From assembly GCA_946478675.1 (NCBI GenBank), contig CAMLEF010000167.1, forward strand, positions 1 to 9,588: DNA of 9,588 nt, in the 5' to 3' direction. The number at the start of each line of letters is the position of its first letter. The first letter of the stretch is position 1. The DNA is from an uncultured Flavobacteriales bacterium (GTDB lineage: Bacteria; Bacteroidota; Bacteroidia; Palsa-965). Under the pieces are notes generated by a model. That model was not told where the DNA came from. It ran no database searches and saw only the letters and a list, made by a program, of their open reading frames with translations. Shown here one piece after another: positions 1 to 5,239 of the stretch. Made by a program: the position numbers and the translations under genes.

Positions 1-119
1 AGCGCCCGCCTGAATGACGCAGTCGGGCAGGAAAAGCCGGACCACTTTCCCTGGCTAATGCAACTGCTCCCGCTCCGAAATCTTAACAAAGTCAGGCTGC
101 ATTTCCCCTCGCCCTTCCG

Positions 120-127
120 TAACTTTA
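120..127 (+). promoter_or_regulatory. Possible -7 promoter box of the peroxiredoxin gene
   Basis: TAACTTTA lies 4 bases before the ATG at 132 and resembles the Bacteroidetes -7 box TAnnTTTG, with the last G replaced by A. A box this close to the ATG implies a very short leader or none, and there is no Shine-Dalgarno sequence. No TTTG (-33 box) is present at the expected distance, so this is a weak call. The 119 bases before it show no supportable gene: one + frame is open from the window edge but runs on into the peroxiredoxin gene without a credible product. Confidence 0.35.
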
Positions 128-131
128 CATC

Positions 132-653
132 ATGCCGATCCTCAAAAAACTCGTCGCCAAAGCCGCGAAAAAACTCGAAGGGAAATTTCAGAAGCACCGC
201 ACTTCGCTGAAGGCCGGTGACAAAGCGCCTGCTATTTCCGGAATTAAGCAGGACGGTACGCCGTTCGACCCGGCATCGGTGAAAGGGAAAAAGGTCGTGC
301 TCTATTTTTACCCGGAAGACAATACGGCGGGTTGTACCGCACAGGCCTGCAGTCTGCGCGACAATTACGCGTACATGATGAAAGCGGGTTATGCAGTGGT
401 CGGTGTGAGCGCGGATTCGGTGACGAAGCACCAGAAGTTCATCAAGAAATATGACCTGCCTTTTCCGCTGATCGCCGATACGGAACACGAGCTTATCAAA
501 GCGTACGACGTGTGGGGCAAGAAACAATTCATGGGTCGGATTTACGACGGCATCATCCGCACCACGTTTATTATCGATGAGAAGGGCGTGATCGAAGAAG
601 TGATTTCCGAGATCGATACGGCTGACCATGCGCTGCAGATCCTGAAGGGTTGA
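132..653 (+). CDS. bcp: Peroxiredoxin, BCP/PrxQ type (thiol peroxidase)
   Basis: The 173-residue protein should reduce hydrogen peroxide and organic hydroperoxides in the cytoplasm, recycled by thioredoxin. The peroxiredoxin motif PxxxTxxC is intact (P61, T65, peroxidatic C68). A second cysteine, C73, sits five residues later, the spacing of the resolving cysteine in two-cysteine BCP/PrxQ enzymes. The conserved active-site arginine is R143 in RTTFIID. The usual TPGC is TAGC here. The first 25 residues are a lysine-rich, probably helical extension (MPILKKLVAKAAKKLEGK) ahead of the normal start of the fold (LKAGDKAP). This explains the length above the usual 150 or so. ATG at 132 is the only start before the fold. 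The gene stands alone, with a hairpin terminator 25 bp after its stop. Confidence 0.93.
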   Translation: MPILKKLVAKAAKKLEGKFQKHRTSLKAGDKAPAISGIKQDGTPFDPASVKGKKVVLYFYPEDNTAGCTAQACSLRDNYAYMMKAGYAVVGVSADSVTKHQKFIKKYDLPFPLIADTEHELIKAYDVWGKKQFMGRIYDGIIRTTFIIDEKGVIEEVISEIDTADHALQILKG

Positions 654-678
654 TTATCGGGGCGGCGGAGATGGCTCC

Positions 679-713
679 CGGCTTTATAAGGGCGGGGAAA
701 TAAAGCCGTTCTT
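679..713 (+). terminator. Hairpin terminator after the peroxiredoxin gene
   Basis: A perfect 9-bp stem (CGGCTTTAT at 679-687 with ATAAAGCCG at 700-708) closes a 12-base loop and is followed by TTCTT. The T tract is short, so termination may be partial. The position 25 bp after the stop codon suits the end of the peroxiredoxin transcript and separates it from recA. Confidence 0.6.
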
Positions 714-825
714 AATAACGGGCCAAAAATTTTATAGGCTGACTTAATATTTATTTTTCTATTGATTTTTAGGTAATTAAGCCCAATTCAGTTACTAAAA
801 ATATAGCCATTGTTAATAATTTTTG

Positions 826-842
826 CCTGAAAATTTTGCAGG
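826..842. promoter_or_regulatory. Palindrome over the recA -33 box, candidate operator
   Basis: CCTGAAAATTTTGCAGG has CCTG/CAGG arms around an AAAATTTT core, with one extra base on the right. It covers the proposed -33 box of the recA promoter (835-838), where a bound repressor would block RNA polymerase. The CTG-N9-CAG outline recalls the enterobacterial LexA box (CTG-N10-CAG), but LexA sites in Bacteroidetes are not well defined to my knowledge, so an SOS role is inference. Confidence 0.35.
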
Positions 843-865
843 TATTAAGTAAACCTCTATTTTTG
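835..865 (+). promoter_or_regulatory. recA promoter, Bacteroidetes type
   Basis: TTTG at 835-838 and TATTTTTG at 858-865 match the -33 (TTTG) and -7 (TAnnTTTG) boxes of the Bacteroidetes primary sigma factor, with the expected 19-base spacer. Transcription would start near 871, giving a leader of about 45 bases to the recA ATG. The whole stretch 714-914 is strikingly AT-rich compared with the genes on either side. Confidence 0.7.
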
Positions 866-914
866 TCCTGTCAATGTCACTCCAATAATTAAACACGCGC
901 AAATTTTTAATCCT

Positions 915-1946
915 ATGAGTAAAGAAGCCAAAGAAGTAGCTAAAGAGAAACTGAAAGCCTTACAGTTGACGATCGACAAACTGGAAAAGACCTACGGTAA
1001 AGGGACTATCATGAAGCTGGGCGATGAAGCCATCGAACAGATTGAAGTGATCCCGACCGGTTCCCTCACCCTGGATATTGCACTCGGTGTAGGCGGCTTT
1101 CCGAAAGGACGTGTCATTGAAATTTACGGACCTGAATCTTCCGGTAAAACGACCCTCGCGATCCACGCGATCGCAGAAGTACAAAAGCAGGGTGGAATTG
1201 CCGCCATCATCGACGCCGAGCACGCGTTCGACCGTTTCTACGCACAACGCCTGGGCGTCGATATCGACAGCCTGCTGATCTCCCAGCCGGACAACGGCGA
1301 ACAGGCCCTCGAGATCGCCGACAACCTGATCCGTTCCGGCGCCGTTGACATGGTCGTGATCGACTCTGTTGCGGCCCTCACGCCGAAAGCCGAGATCGAA
1401 GGTGAAATGGGCGATTCGAAAGTGGGTCTGCAGGCCCGCCTCATGAGCCAGGCGCTCCGCAAGCTCACCGGCACGATCAGCAAAACCGGCTGCTGCTGCA
1501 TCTTCATCAACCAGCTCCGCGAAAAGATCGGCGTCATGTTCGGCAACCCCGAAACCACGACCGGCGGTAACGCGCTCAAGTTCTACGCTTCTGTCCGCCT
1601 CGACATCCGCCGCGCCGGCCAGATCAAAGAAGGTGAAGTTGCAACCGGCAACCGTACCCGTGTGAAAGTCGTCAAGAACAAAGTCGCTCCGCCGTTCCGC
1701 ACCGCAGAATTCGACATCCTCTTCGGCGAAGGCATCTCGCGCGTCGGTGAGATCATCGACCTCGGCGTAGAGAACAACGTCATCAAGAAGAGCGGTTCGT
1801 GGTTCAGCTACGAAGACACCAAGCTCGGCCAGGGCCGTGATGCGGTGAAACAACTCTTCAACGACAACCCGGAGCTGATGGAACGCATCGAAGCCCAGAT
1901 CCGCGAAGCCGTAAAAGCGAAAAACGCGGACGCGATCGAAGCGTAA
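915..1946 (+). CDS. recA: Recombinase RecA
   Basis: RecA forms ATP-dependent filaments on single-stranded DNA, drives strand exchange in recombinational repair, and in SOS-proficient bacteria acts as co-protease for LexA-type repressors. The 343 residues cover the full family length. Visible signatures are Walker A GPESSGKT (72-79), the catalytic glutamate E102 in DAEHAFD, Walker B MVVID (146-150), and the L2 DNA-binding loop with [20 protein letters not shown] (205-224). The C-terminal domain is complete, with a mixed-charge tail. Three cysteines in a row (C193-C195) precede FINQ, where E. coli has SNTLLIFINQ. ATG at 915 fits the family start; no Shine-Dalgarno sequence is seen. A good promoter lies upstream and the nearest clear terminator is 415 bases downstream, so the gene is probably transcribed alone. 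Confidence 0.98.
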   Translation: MSKEAKEVAKEKLKALQLTIDKLEKTYGKGTIMKLGDEAIEQIEVIPTGSLTLDIALGVGGFPKGRVIEIYGPESSGKTTLAIHAIAEVQKQGGIAAIIDAEHAFDRFYAQRLGVDIDSLLISQPDNGEQALEIADNLIRSGAVDMVVIDSVAALTPKAEIEGEMGDSKVGLQARLMSQALRKLTGTISKTGCCCIFINQLREKIGVMFGNPETTTGGNALKFYASVRLDIRRAGQIKEGEVATGNRTRVKVVKNKVAPPFRTAEFDILFGEGISRVGEIIDLGVENNVIKKSGSWFSYEDTKLGQGRDAVKQLFNDNPELMERIEAQIREAVKAKNADAIEA

Positions 1947-2278
1947 GTTGCCGGTTGAATTGCCGGTCTTTGAAAGCACAATACCTGGATTTTCACTCGC
2001 GCAAGGTGTAGCCCATCGCAGTCGCACCGAACGCAGCCGGAATTCAGGAAGATCATAAAGAAGTGGCCTTGTCCGGCGAAACTGTGGAGAGAAGCCCTCT
2101 TCCGGTTCGTCCGGCAGGCAACGATCACCACCATGCCCCGGGAACCCGGTGAGCCCTGCAATAGCAGCCAGCTTTCTTTGCCATGGAACCGCTGCTGTTT
2201 TTGAAAGATTTACCGGGCGCCCGTACCATGGAACAGAACCATGCAGGAATTACTATGCGATGAAGATCAAGATTGAGT
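1947..2278. other. Gap after recA with no convincing gene
   Basis: This stretch either belongs to a long recA 3' untranslated region or is non-coding spacer. It holds several small inverted repeats: CCGG pairs at 1951-1965, CCGGG/CCCGG around 2138-2150, AGCAGC with GCTGCT around 2164-2194 followed by GTTTTT, and CATGG/CCATG near 2229-2245. The reading frames are short. The longest neat + frame with ATG (2183-2263, 26 residues, MEPLLFLKDLPGARTMEQ...) has no ribosome site and no family I know. I looked for SRP RNA, tmRNA and RNase P signatures and saw none. Confidence 0.5.
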
Positions 2279-2310
2279 TTTGCAGTTATGTTGGTTGGTT
2301 TTACAATTTG
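2279..2310 (+). promoter_or_regulatory. Possible promoter of a short RNA
   Basis: TTTG at 2279-2282 is followed after 19 bases by TACAATTTG (2302-2310). This equals the Bacteroidetes -7 box TAnnTTTG with one extra base in the middle. It points to a start near 2316, about 75 bases before a strong terminator. Confidence 0.35.
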
Positions 2311-2315
2311 CTATA

Positions 2316-2390
2316 GAGAGAAAGATTGAATTGTATAGAGAAAAAGTCATGGTTCACCGAAGAGCAGCCCCGTAAGGCTGCTCTTTTTTT
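2316..2390 (+). ncRNA. Candidate small RNA ending in an intrinsic terminator
   Basis: If the promoter-like pair at 2279-2310 is used, it makes a transcript of about 75 bases ending at the U tract at 2384-2390. The body is A/G-rich and carries a direct repeat: TATAGAGA at 2312-2319 and again at 2334-2341, each followed by a purine run. The only ATG reading frame is 8 codons (2349-2375, MVHRRAAP) and ends inside the terminator loop, so the product is more likely RNA than protein. The alternative is that this is simply the end of a recA transcript with a long 3' untranslated region. Confidence 0.3.
2360..2390 (+). terminator. Strong intrinsic terminator
   Basis: A perfect 10-bp stem (AAGAGCAGCC at 2360-2369, GGCTGCTCTT at 2376-2385) with loop CCGTAA runs into an unbroken T tract (2384-2390). 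The other strand has no T tract after the stem, so it acts on + transcripts: either recA read-through or the proposed short RNA. Confidence 0.88.
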
Positions 2391-2400
2391 GGCGCGGTGC

Positions 2401-2510
2401 GGGTTGCGTCGTTGCGAAGTTGCGGGGTTGCGCGTTTCAAGTTTCCCATCAGCGTCCAAGCACACATTTCACCACCCTACTCGTACCGTCGCACCCCGCA
2501 ACGACGCAAC
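2401..2510. repeat. GTTGCG repeats and 14-bp inverted repeat
   Basis: GTTGCG occurs four times in 2403-2431, spaced by 2 bases. GTTGCGTCGTTGCG at 2403-2416 has a perfect inverted copy, CGCAACGACGCAAC, at 2497-2510 inside the first unit of the following array. Transcribed, the two arms could pair around an 80-base loop. No coding sense is visible. Confidence 0.6.
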
Positions 2511-2950
2511 AGTCCCGCAGTCTGCTACAGCATCAATCATTGCCGCTATTAGCAAATTGCCGCATTAGCACATTCCCATCAGCGTTCAAGCACATTTCAC
2601 CACCCGACTCGTACCCGTCGCAACTCCGCACCAACGCAACAATTTCCCCGCAGCCTGCCGCAGCAATAATCATTACCACGCATTAGCAAATTGCCGCATT
2701 AGCACATTCCCATCAGCGTTCAAGCACATTTCACCACCCTACTCGCACCCGTCGCAACTCCGCACCAACGCAACAATTTCCCCGCAGCCTGCCGCAGTAT
2801 CATTCACTACTCCACATTAGCAAATTGCCGCATTAGCACATTCGCAAATTCCATCGGCACATCGGCATATTGGCATATCAGCAATTTCCCCGCAGCCTGC
2901 CGCAGTATCATTCACTACTCCGCATTAGCAAATTGCCGCATTAGCACATT
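2445..2950. repeat. Tandem array of ~134-bp units
   Basis: Three units follow head to tail: 2445-2574 (130 bp), 2575-2708 (134 bp) and 2709-2842 (134 bp). Each begins CCCATCAGCG(T/C)(T/C)CAAGC and ends GCCGCATTAGCACATT or close to it. After a 40-base interruption of ATCGGCATAT-type words (2843-2882), the second half of a unit recurs (2883-2950). Units 2 and 3 are nearly identical and unit 1 is more divergent. Within a unit are smaller words such as CGCATTAGCAAATTGC and CCCCGCAGCCTGCCGCAG. The short + reading frames here (2326-2568, 2420-2686) are low-complexity and judged non-coding. It is not a CRISPR: there are no constant repeats with unique spacers. Confidence 0.85.
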
Positions 2951-3107
2951 CGCAAATTCGGCAAATCGGGCATATTGAGTCATCCGCATATCCTTCGACA
3001 GATTCCTGCAAGCGGTCGAAAACCGGAAACTTCACCTGAAGGTCTACGGTAAATTCACGGGAGAAAGGAGGACTCTTTTCACCCCTCTCTGTAACGAAAG
3101 GCAAGCT
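2951..3107 (+). other. Leader region of the AarF-type gene
   Basis: The repeat array fades out by about 2972 (CGCAAATTCGGCAAATCGGGC). The rest is unique sequence with small inverted repeats: TTCGAC (2994-2999) with GTCGAA (3015-3020), and CTTCA/TGAAG at 3030-3041. No TAnnTTTG box is clear. AAGGAGG at 3065-3071 is a perfect Shine-Dalgarno word, but no start codon follows at a usable distance. The AarF frame is open back to 2979 without ATG, GTG or TTG. Confidence 0.4.
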
Positions 3108-4760
3108 ATGTTTCTTCTCGATATCCGGCAGGCGTACCGAAAATTCGTAAGGCTCGTGCATATCCTCTGCATGATCGCATGGCATTTCCTGAGCGATTGG
3201 TTCACCGGCACCCGTTTCTACCGTTTCTTCAAACGCCCCAAAAGCTCCGAAGAAGCGTTCATGCGCTCCACGCCTTCCCGTCTGCGCGAGCTCGTCGAAG
3301 ATCTCGGCCCGACGTTCATCAAATTCGGACAGATCCTCGCCGACCGCCCCGACCTTGTCTCTGAAAAATTCCGTCGCGAATTGAAGAAGCTGCAGAATGC
3401 CGCGCGGCCGATTTCTGATGAGGATGCGATCCGCCTCATCGAAGAAGAGCTGGAAGGCTCGCTCGATTTATTCTTCAGCAGCTTCAACCATAAATGCCTG
3501 GCTTCCGCTTCCATCGGGCAGGTGTACAGCGGCGTGCTGCACAACGGCGACAAAGTAGTCGTCAAGATCCAGCGGCCGGGGATCCTCAGCAAGATCAAGA
3601 TCGATCTCGAGCTGATGAAAGTTCTTGCGATCAAGCTCGTGCGGCGATACCCGGAGCTGGCTTCGCTCAACCTGGTTTCGTTCGTGGATGAATTCAGCGA
3701 CACGCTCATCCGCGAGCTGAATTATCACAACGAAGCGAACAACATCATGCGCTTCACCGTGCTGATGAAAGACGAGCCGTCGTTTTACGCACCGAAAGTG
3801 TACAACGAATTCACGACGAAGCGGCTGCTTATCATGGAGTATATCGAAGGCATTATGCCGGATGAGATCGAACGGCTGCTCACCGAAGGCTACGACCTGA
3901 ACAAGATCGCGGAGAACGGCGCCAACATCCTGCTGCAGATGATCCTCGAGCACGGCGTTTTCCATGCGGATCCGCACGCGGGAAATATTTTCGTGCTGCC
4001 CGGCAACCGCATCTGCTTCATCGATTACGGAATGGTGGCGGTGTTGCGTCCTGCGCACATTCGTTTCCTGGCCGACTTCACGCTCGGTTTCGCCACGAAC
4101 AGCCCGCGCAAGATCGCTGACGCGCTCATTCATCTCAGCGGGAAAAAATTCTTCCCGTACGAAGAAGACCTGCGCTTCGAAGTCGAGGAAGTGATGAACC
4201 GCTACAGCTACACGCCTTCGCATAAAGTCGATATTTCTTCCGTGATGCTCGACTGCATATCGCTCGTGGTGAAATACGAATTGCATATTCCTTCGAGCAT
4301 CTACATGCTACTGAAGTCGCTCGCCGCCATCCAGAAATTCGCGATGAAGCTCGAGCCGGAATTCGCCATCGCCGAAGTGCTCACACCGTACGCAAAAAGC
4401 GTGATCCTGAAAAAATTCAACCCGAAGATCATGATCGGCGAGATCGCGGACGCGGTGCACGATTACCTCGCGCTCGGCCGCCAGCTTCCGAAAGACATCA
4501 ACGAATTCCTCTACAAGATCAAGCAGGGAAAGCTCGTGCACGAAGTGAGTTTGAAAGAAGACAAACACCTGCGAAGAACGCTGCGCATCGCGAGCATCAA
4601 CCTCGGCCTGTCGTTCTCCACTGCGCTCATGCTGATCTGCTCCACGGTCATCTACGCCTCCGGTCATGATCCGGGCATTGCAAGAGCGGGCTTCATTACC
4701 TCGCTTTGCCTGGGCGGATTATTGCTGATCCGTTCCTCAAGAAGAAGCATGCCGCGGTAG
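3108..4760 (+). CDS. AarF/ABC1/UbiB-family atypical kinase
   Basis: The 550-residue protein belongs to the UbiB/ABC1 atypical kinase-like family. In proteobacteria these proteins are needed for ubiquinone synthesis; as Bacteroidetes usually make menaquinone, its substrate here is uncertain. Visible motifs are the family-specific KxGQ (K72-Q75 in FIKFGQ), the alanine-rich loop ASASIGQ (132-138) replacing a glycine loop, lysine K153 in VVVKIQRPG, the catalytic-loop motif HADPHAGN (286-293), and DYG (306-308) in place of DFG. Two probable membrane helices at 492-517 and 525-542 end the protein, as in many UbiB homologues, placing the kinase domain at the inner membrane. ATG at 3108 has AAAGG (3097-3101) at 6 bases. 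The gene seems monocistronic: repeat-rich gaps flank it on both sides. Confidence 0.92.
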   Translation: MFLLDIRQAYRKFVRLVHILCMIAWHFLSDWFTGTRFYRFFKRPKSSEEAFMRSTPSRLRELVEDLGPTFIKFGQILADRPDLVSEKFRRELKKLQNAARPISDEDAIRLIEEELEGSLDLFFSSFNHKCLASASIGQVYSGVLHNGDKVVVKIQRPGILSKIKIDLELMKVLAIKLVRRYPELASLNLVSFVDEFSDTLIRELNYHNEANNIMRFTVLMKDEPSFYAPKVYNEFTTKRLLIMEYIEGIMPDEIERLLTEGYDLNKIAENGANILLQMILEHGVFHADPHAGNIFVLPGNRICFIDYGMVAVLRPAHIRFLADFTLGFATNSPRKIADALIHLSGKKFFPYEEDLRFEVEEVMNRYSYTPSHKVDISSVMLDCISLVVKYELHIPSSIYMLLKSLAAIQKFAMKLEPEFAIAEVLTPYAKSVILKKFNPKIMIGEIADAVHDYLALGRQLPKDINEFLYKIKQGKLVHEVSLKEDKHLRRTLRIASINLGLSFSTALMLICSTVIYASGHDPGIARAGFITSLCLGGLLLIRSSRRSMPR

Positions 4761-4800
4761 TAGCGATGCAGGAAATTTCAGCATACAAGGGAGAAGTTTT

Positions 4801-4880
4801 TAACCACGGAGTTACACAGAGGTTTTCACAGAGGAACACTGAGACCCCTGTGAAAAAACGCTGTGTTCCCTCTGTGGTTA
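4801..4880. repeat. CACAGAGG-type hairpin repeat
   Basis: The ends are inverted: TAACCACGGAG (4801-4811) against CTCTGTGGTTA (4870-4880), with one mismatch in DNA. Inside, CACAGAGGAACAC (4827-4839) pairs with GTGTTCCCTCTGTG (4863-4876) over 13 bp with one bulged base, around a 23-base loop. CACAGAGG is also present as a direct repeat (4815-4822, 4827-4834). I recall this word as a dispersed intergenic repeat in many genomes, Bacteroidetes included. It lies 40 bases after the AarF-type gene, where its stem could slow or stop transcription. Confidence 0.7.
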
Positions 4881-4973
4881 GCGCAACAGCTTCATTTTAT
4901 CCGAGCGCTATACCTCATCCGCCTAAGTATGATGTATTGCAAGAAAACATCGATTGAAATTGCCGAACTTTTC
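4881..4973. other. Spacer without visible features
   Basis: These bases separate two hairpin elements. I see no gene, promoter or repeat in them. Confidence 0.4.
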
Positions 4974-5065
4974 TTCCCAGCCCTGATTGCAGCGGAAAGC
5001 CCGAAGCGCGTCAGCAAGCGCGAAGCCGGACTTGCAGCGGAAAGCAGGACCACATTCACTGGGAA
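4974..5065. repeat. Structured element with paired TTGCAGCGGAAAGC
   Basis: TTGCAGCGGAAAGC occurs at 4987-5000 and 5032-5045. The ends pair: TTCCCAG (4974-4980) with CTGGGAA (5059-5065), and just inside CCTG (4982-4985) with CAGG (5045-5048). The middle holds GCGCG twice around TCAGCAA. The sequence CCCTGATTGCAGCGG...AAAGCAGG resembles an element I recall between genes of other Bacteroidetes, where it may be an RNA structure. This is memory, not a search result. The short reading frames through it look non-coding. Confidence 0.5.
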
Positions 5066-5090
5066 AACGGAACTCCTCTGCTCCCAAAAA

Positions 5091-5128
5091 TTTCAATGTT
5101 CAATTTTTCAATCTTTCAATTTTCAATG
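5091..5128. repeat. Simple TTCAAT repeat
   Basis: Five TTCAAT copies follow one another with 1-4 bases between them. Low-complexity DNA; no function visible. Confidence 0.7.
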
Positions 5129-5147
5129 CGCCCCGGCATTTCACGCG

Positions 5148-5178
5148 CATCGGCATATCAGCAAATCGGCATATCAGC
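5148..5178. repeat. Two ATCGGCATATCAGC copies, related to the 2.4-2.95 kb array
   Basis: ATCGGCATATCAGC is repeated exactly at 5149-5162 and 5165-5178 (period 16). The same vocabulary (ATCGGCACATCGGCATATTGGCATATCAGC) occurs at 2852-2882 inside the array, so these are members of one dispersed family. This copy ends 9 bases before the promoter box of the TPR lipoprotein gene. Confidence 0.7.
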
Positions 5179-5187
5179 ACATTTATT

Positions 5188-5195
5188 TATATTTG
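5188..5195 (+). promoter_or_regulatory. -7 promoter box of the TPR lipoprotein gene
   Basis: TATATTTG is an exact match to the Bacteroidetes -7 box TAnnTTTG. No TTTG is found at the -33 position, which is occupied by the repeat copy at 5165-5178. Transcription would start around 5201, directly before the terminator-like hairpin. Confidence 0.5.
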
Positions 5196-5203
5196 CGTTA
5201 CAT

Positions 5204-5239
5204 CCCGTCCCGGCAAAAGGCCGCGATGGGCTTTTTTTT
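5204..5239 (+). terminator. Intrinsic-terminator hairpin directly before the start codon
   Basis: 5204-5214 pairs with 5220-5230: CCCGTC with GATGGG (one G-T pair), one C-C mismatch, then CGGC with GCCG, around loop AAAAG. C and eight T (5231-5239) follow, and the ATG begins at 5240. The shape is that of a Rho-independent terminator located in the leader, downstream of the promoter box. It may act as an attenuator of the lipoprotein gene, or it may end transcripts arriving from upstream. Confidence 0.7.

Noticed and set aside
1..119. Partial gene at the left edge
   Set aside because: One + frame is open but runs into the peroxiredoxin gene until about 210 with a translation that matches nothing I know; the - strand frames have no start or are stopped quickly.
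960..2027. 355-residue open frame on the - strand opposite recA
   Set aside because: Shadow of the recA codon pattern in GC-rich DNA; the translation is rich in Asp/Phe/Val/Arg and resembles no family, while the + strand is clearly RecA. The smaller - frames at 1238-1579, 1583-1786 and 1808-2161 fall for the same reason.
1947..2360. Housekeeping RNA (SRP RNA, tmRNA, RNase P RNA) after recA
   Set aside because: None of the conserved words (GGAAGGAAGCAGCC for SRP, tRNA-like T arm for tmRNA, GAGGAAAGUCC for RNase P) is present on either strand.
2326..2686. Two + frames over the repeat array (80 and 88 residues)
   Set aside because: They read through a terminator or repeat units, have low-complexity His/Pro/Ser/Thr translations and no ribosome site.
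2445..2950. CRISPR array
   Set aside because: Units are about 134 bp and repeated along their entire length; there are no short constant repeats separated by unique spacers and no cas genes.
2925..3185. 86-residue - frame with a cysteine-rich end (CPICRICECANAAIC)
   Set aside because: The cysteine-rich part is just translated array repeat, and the frame overlaps the AarF-type start.
3468..4286. 272-residue open frame on the - strand opposite the AarF-type gene
   Set aside because: Antisense shadow; the + strand shows all UbiB/ABC1 motifs. The - frames at 3218-3709 and 4308-4667 are also shadows.
5096..5239. Upstream extension of the TPR lipoprotein to an ATG at 5096
   Set aside because: Those 48 codons only translate TTCAAT and ATCGGCATAT repeats, the promoter box and the terminator hairpin, and would place 48 residues before the signal peptide.
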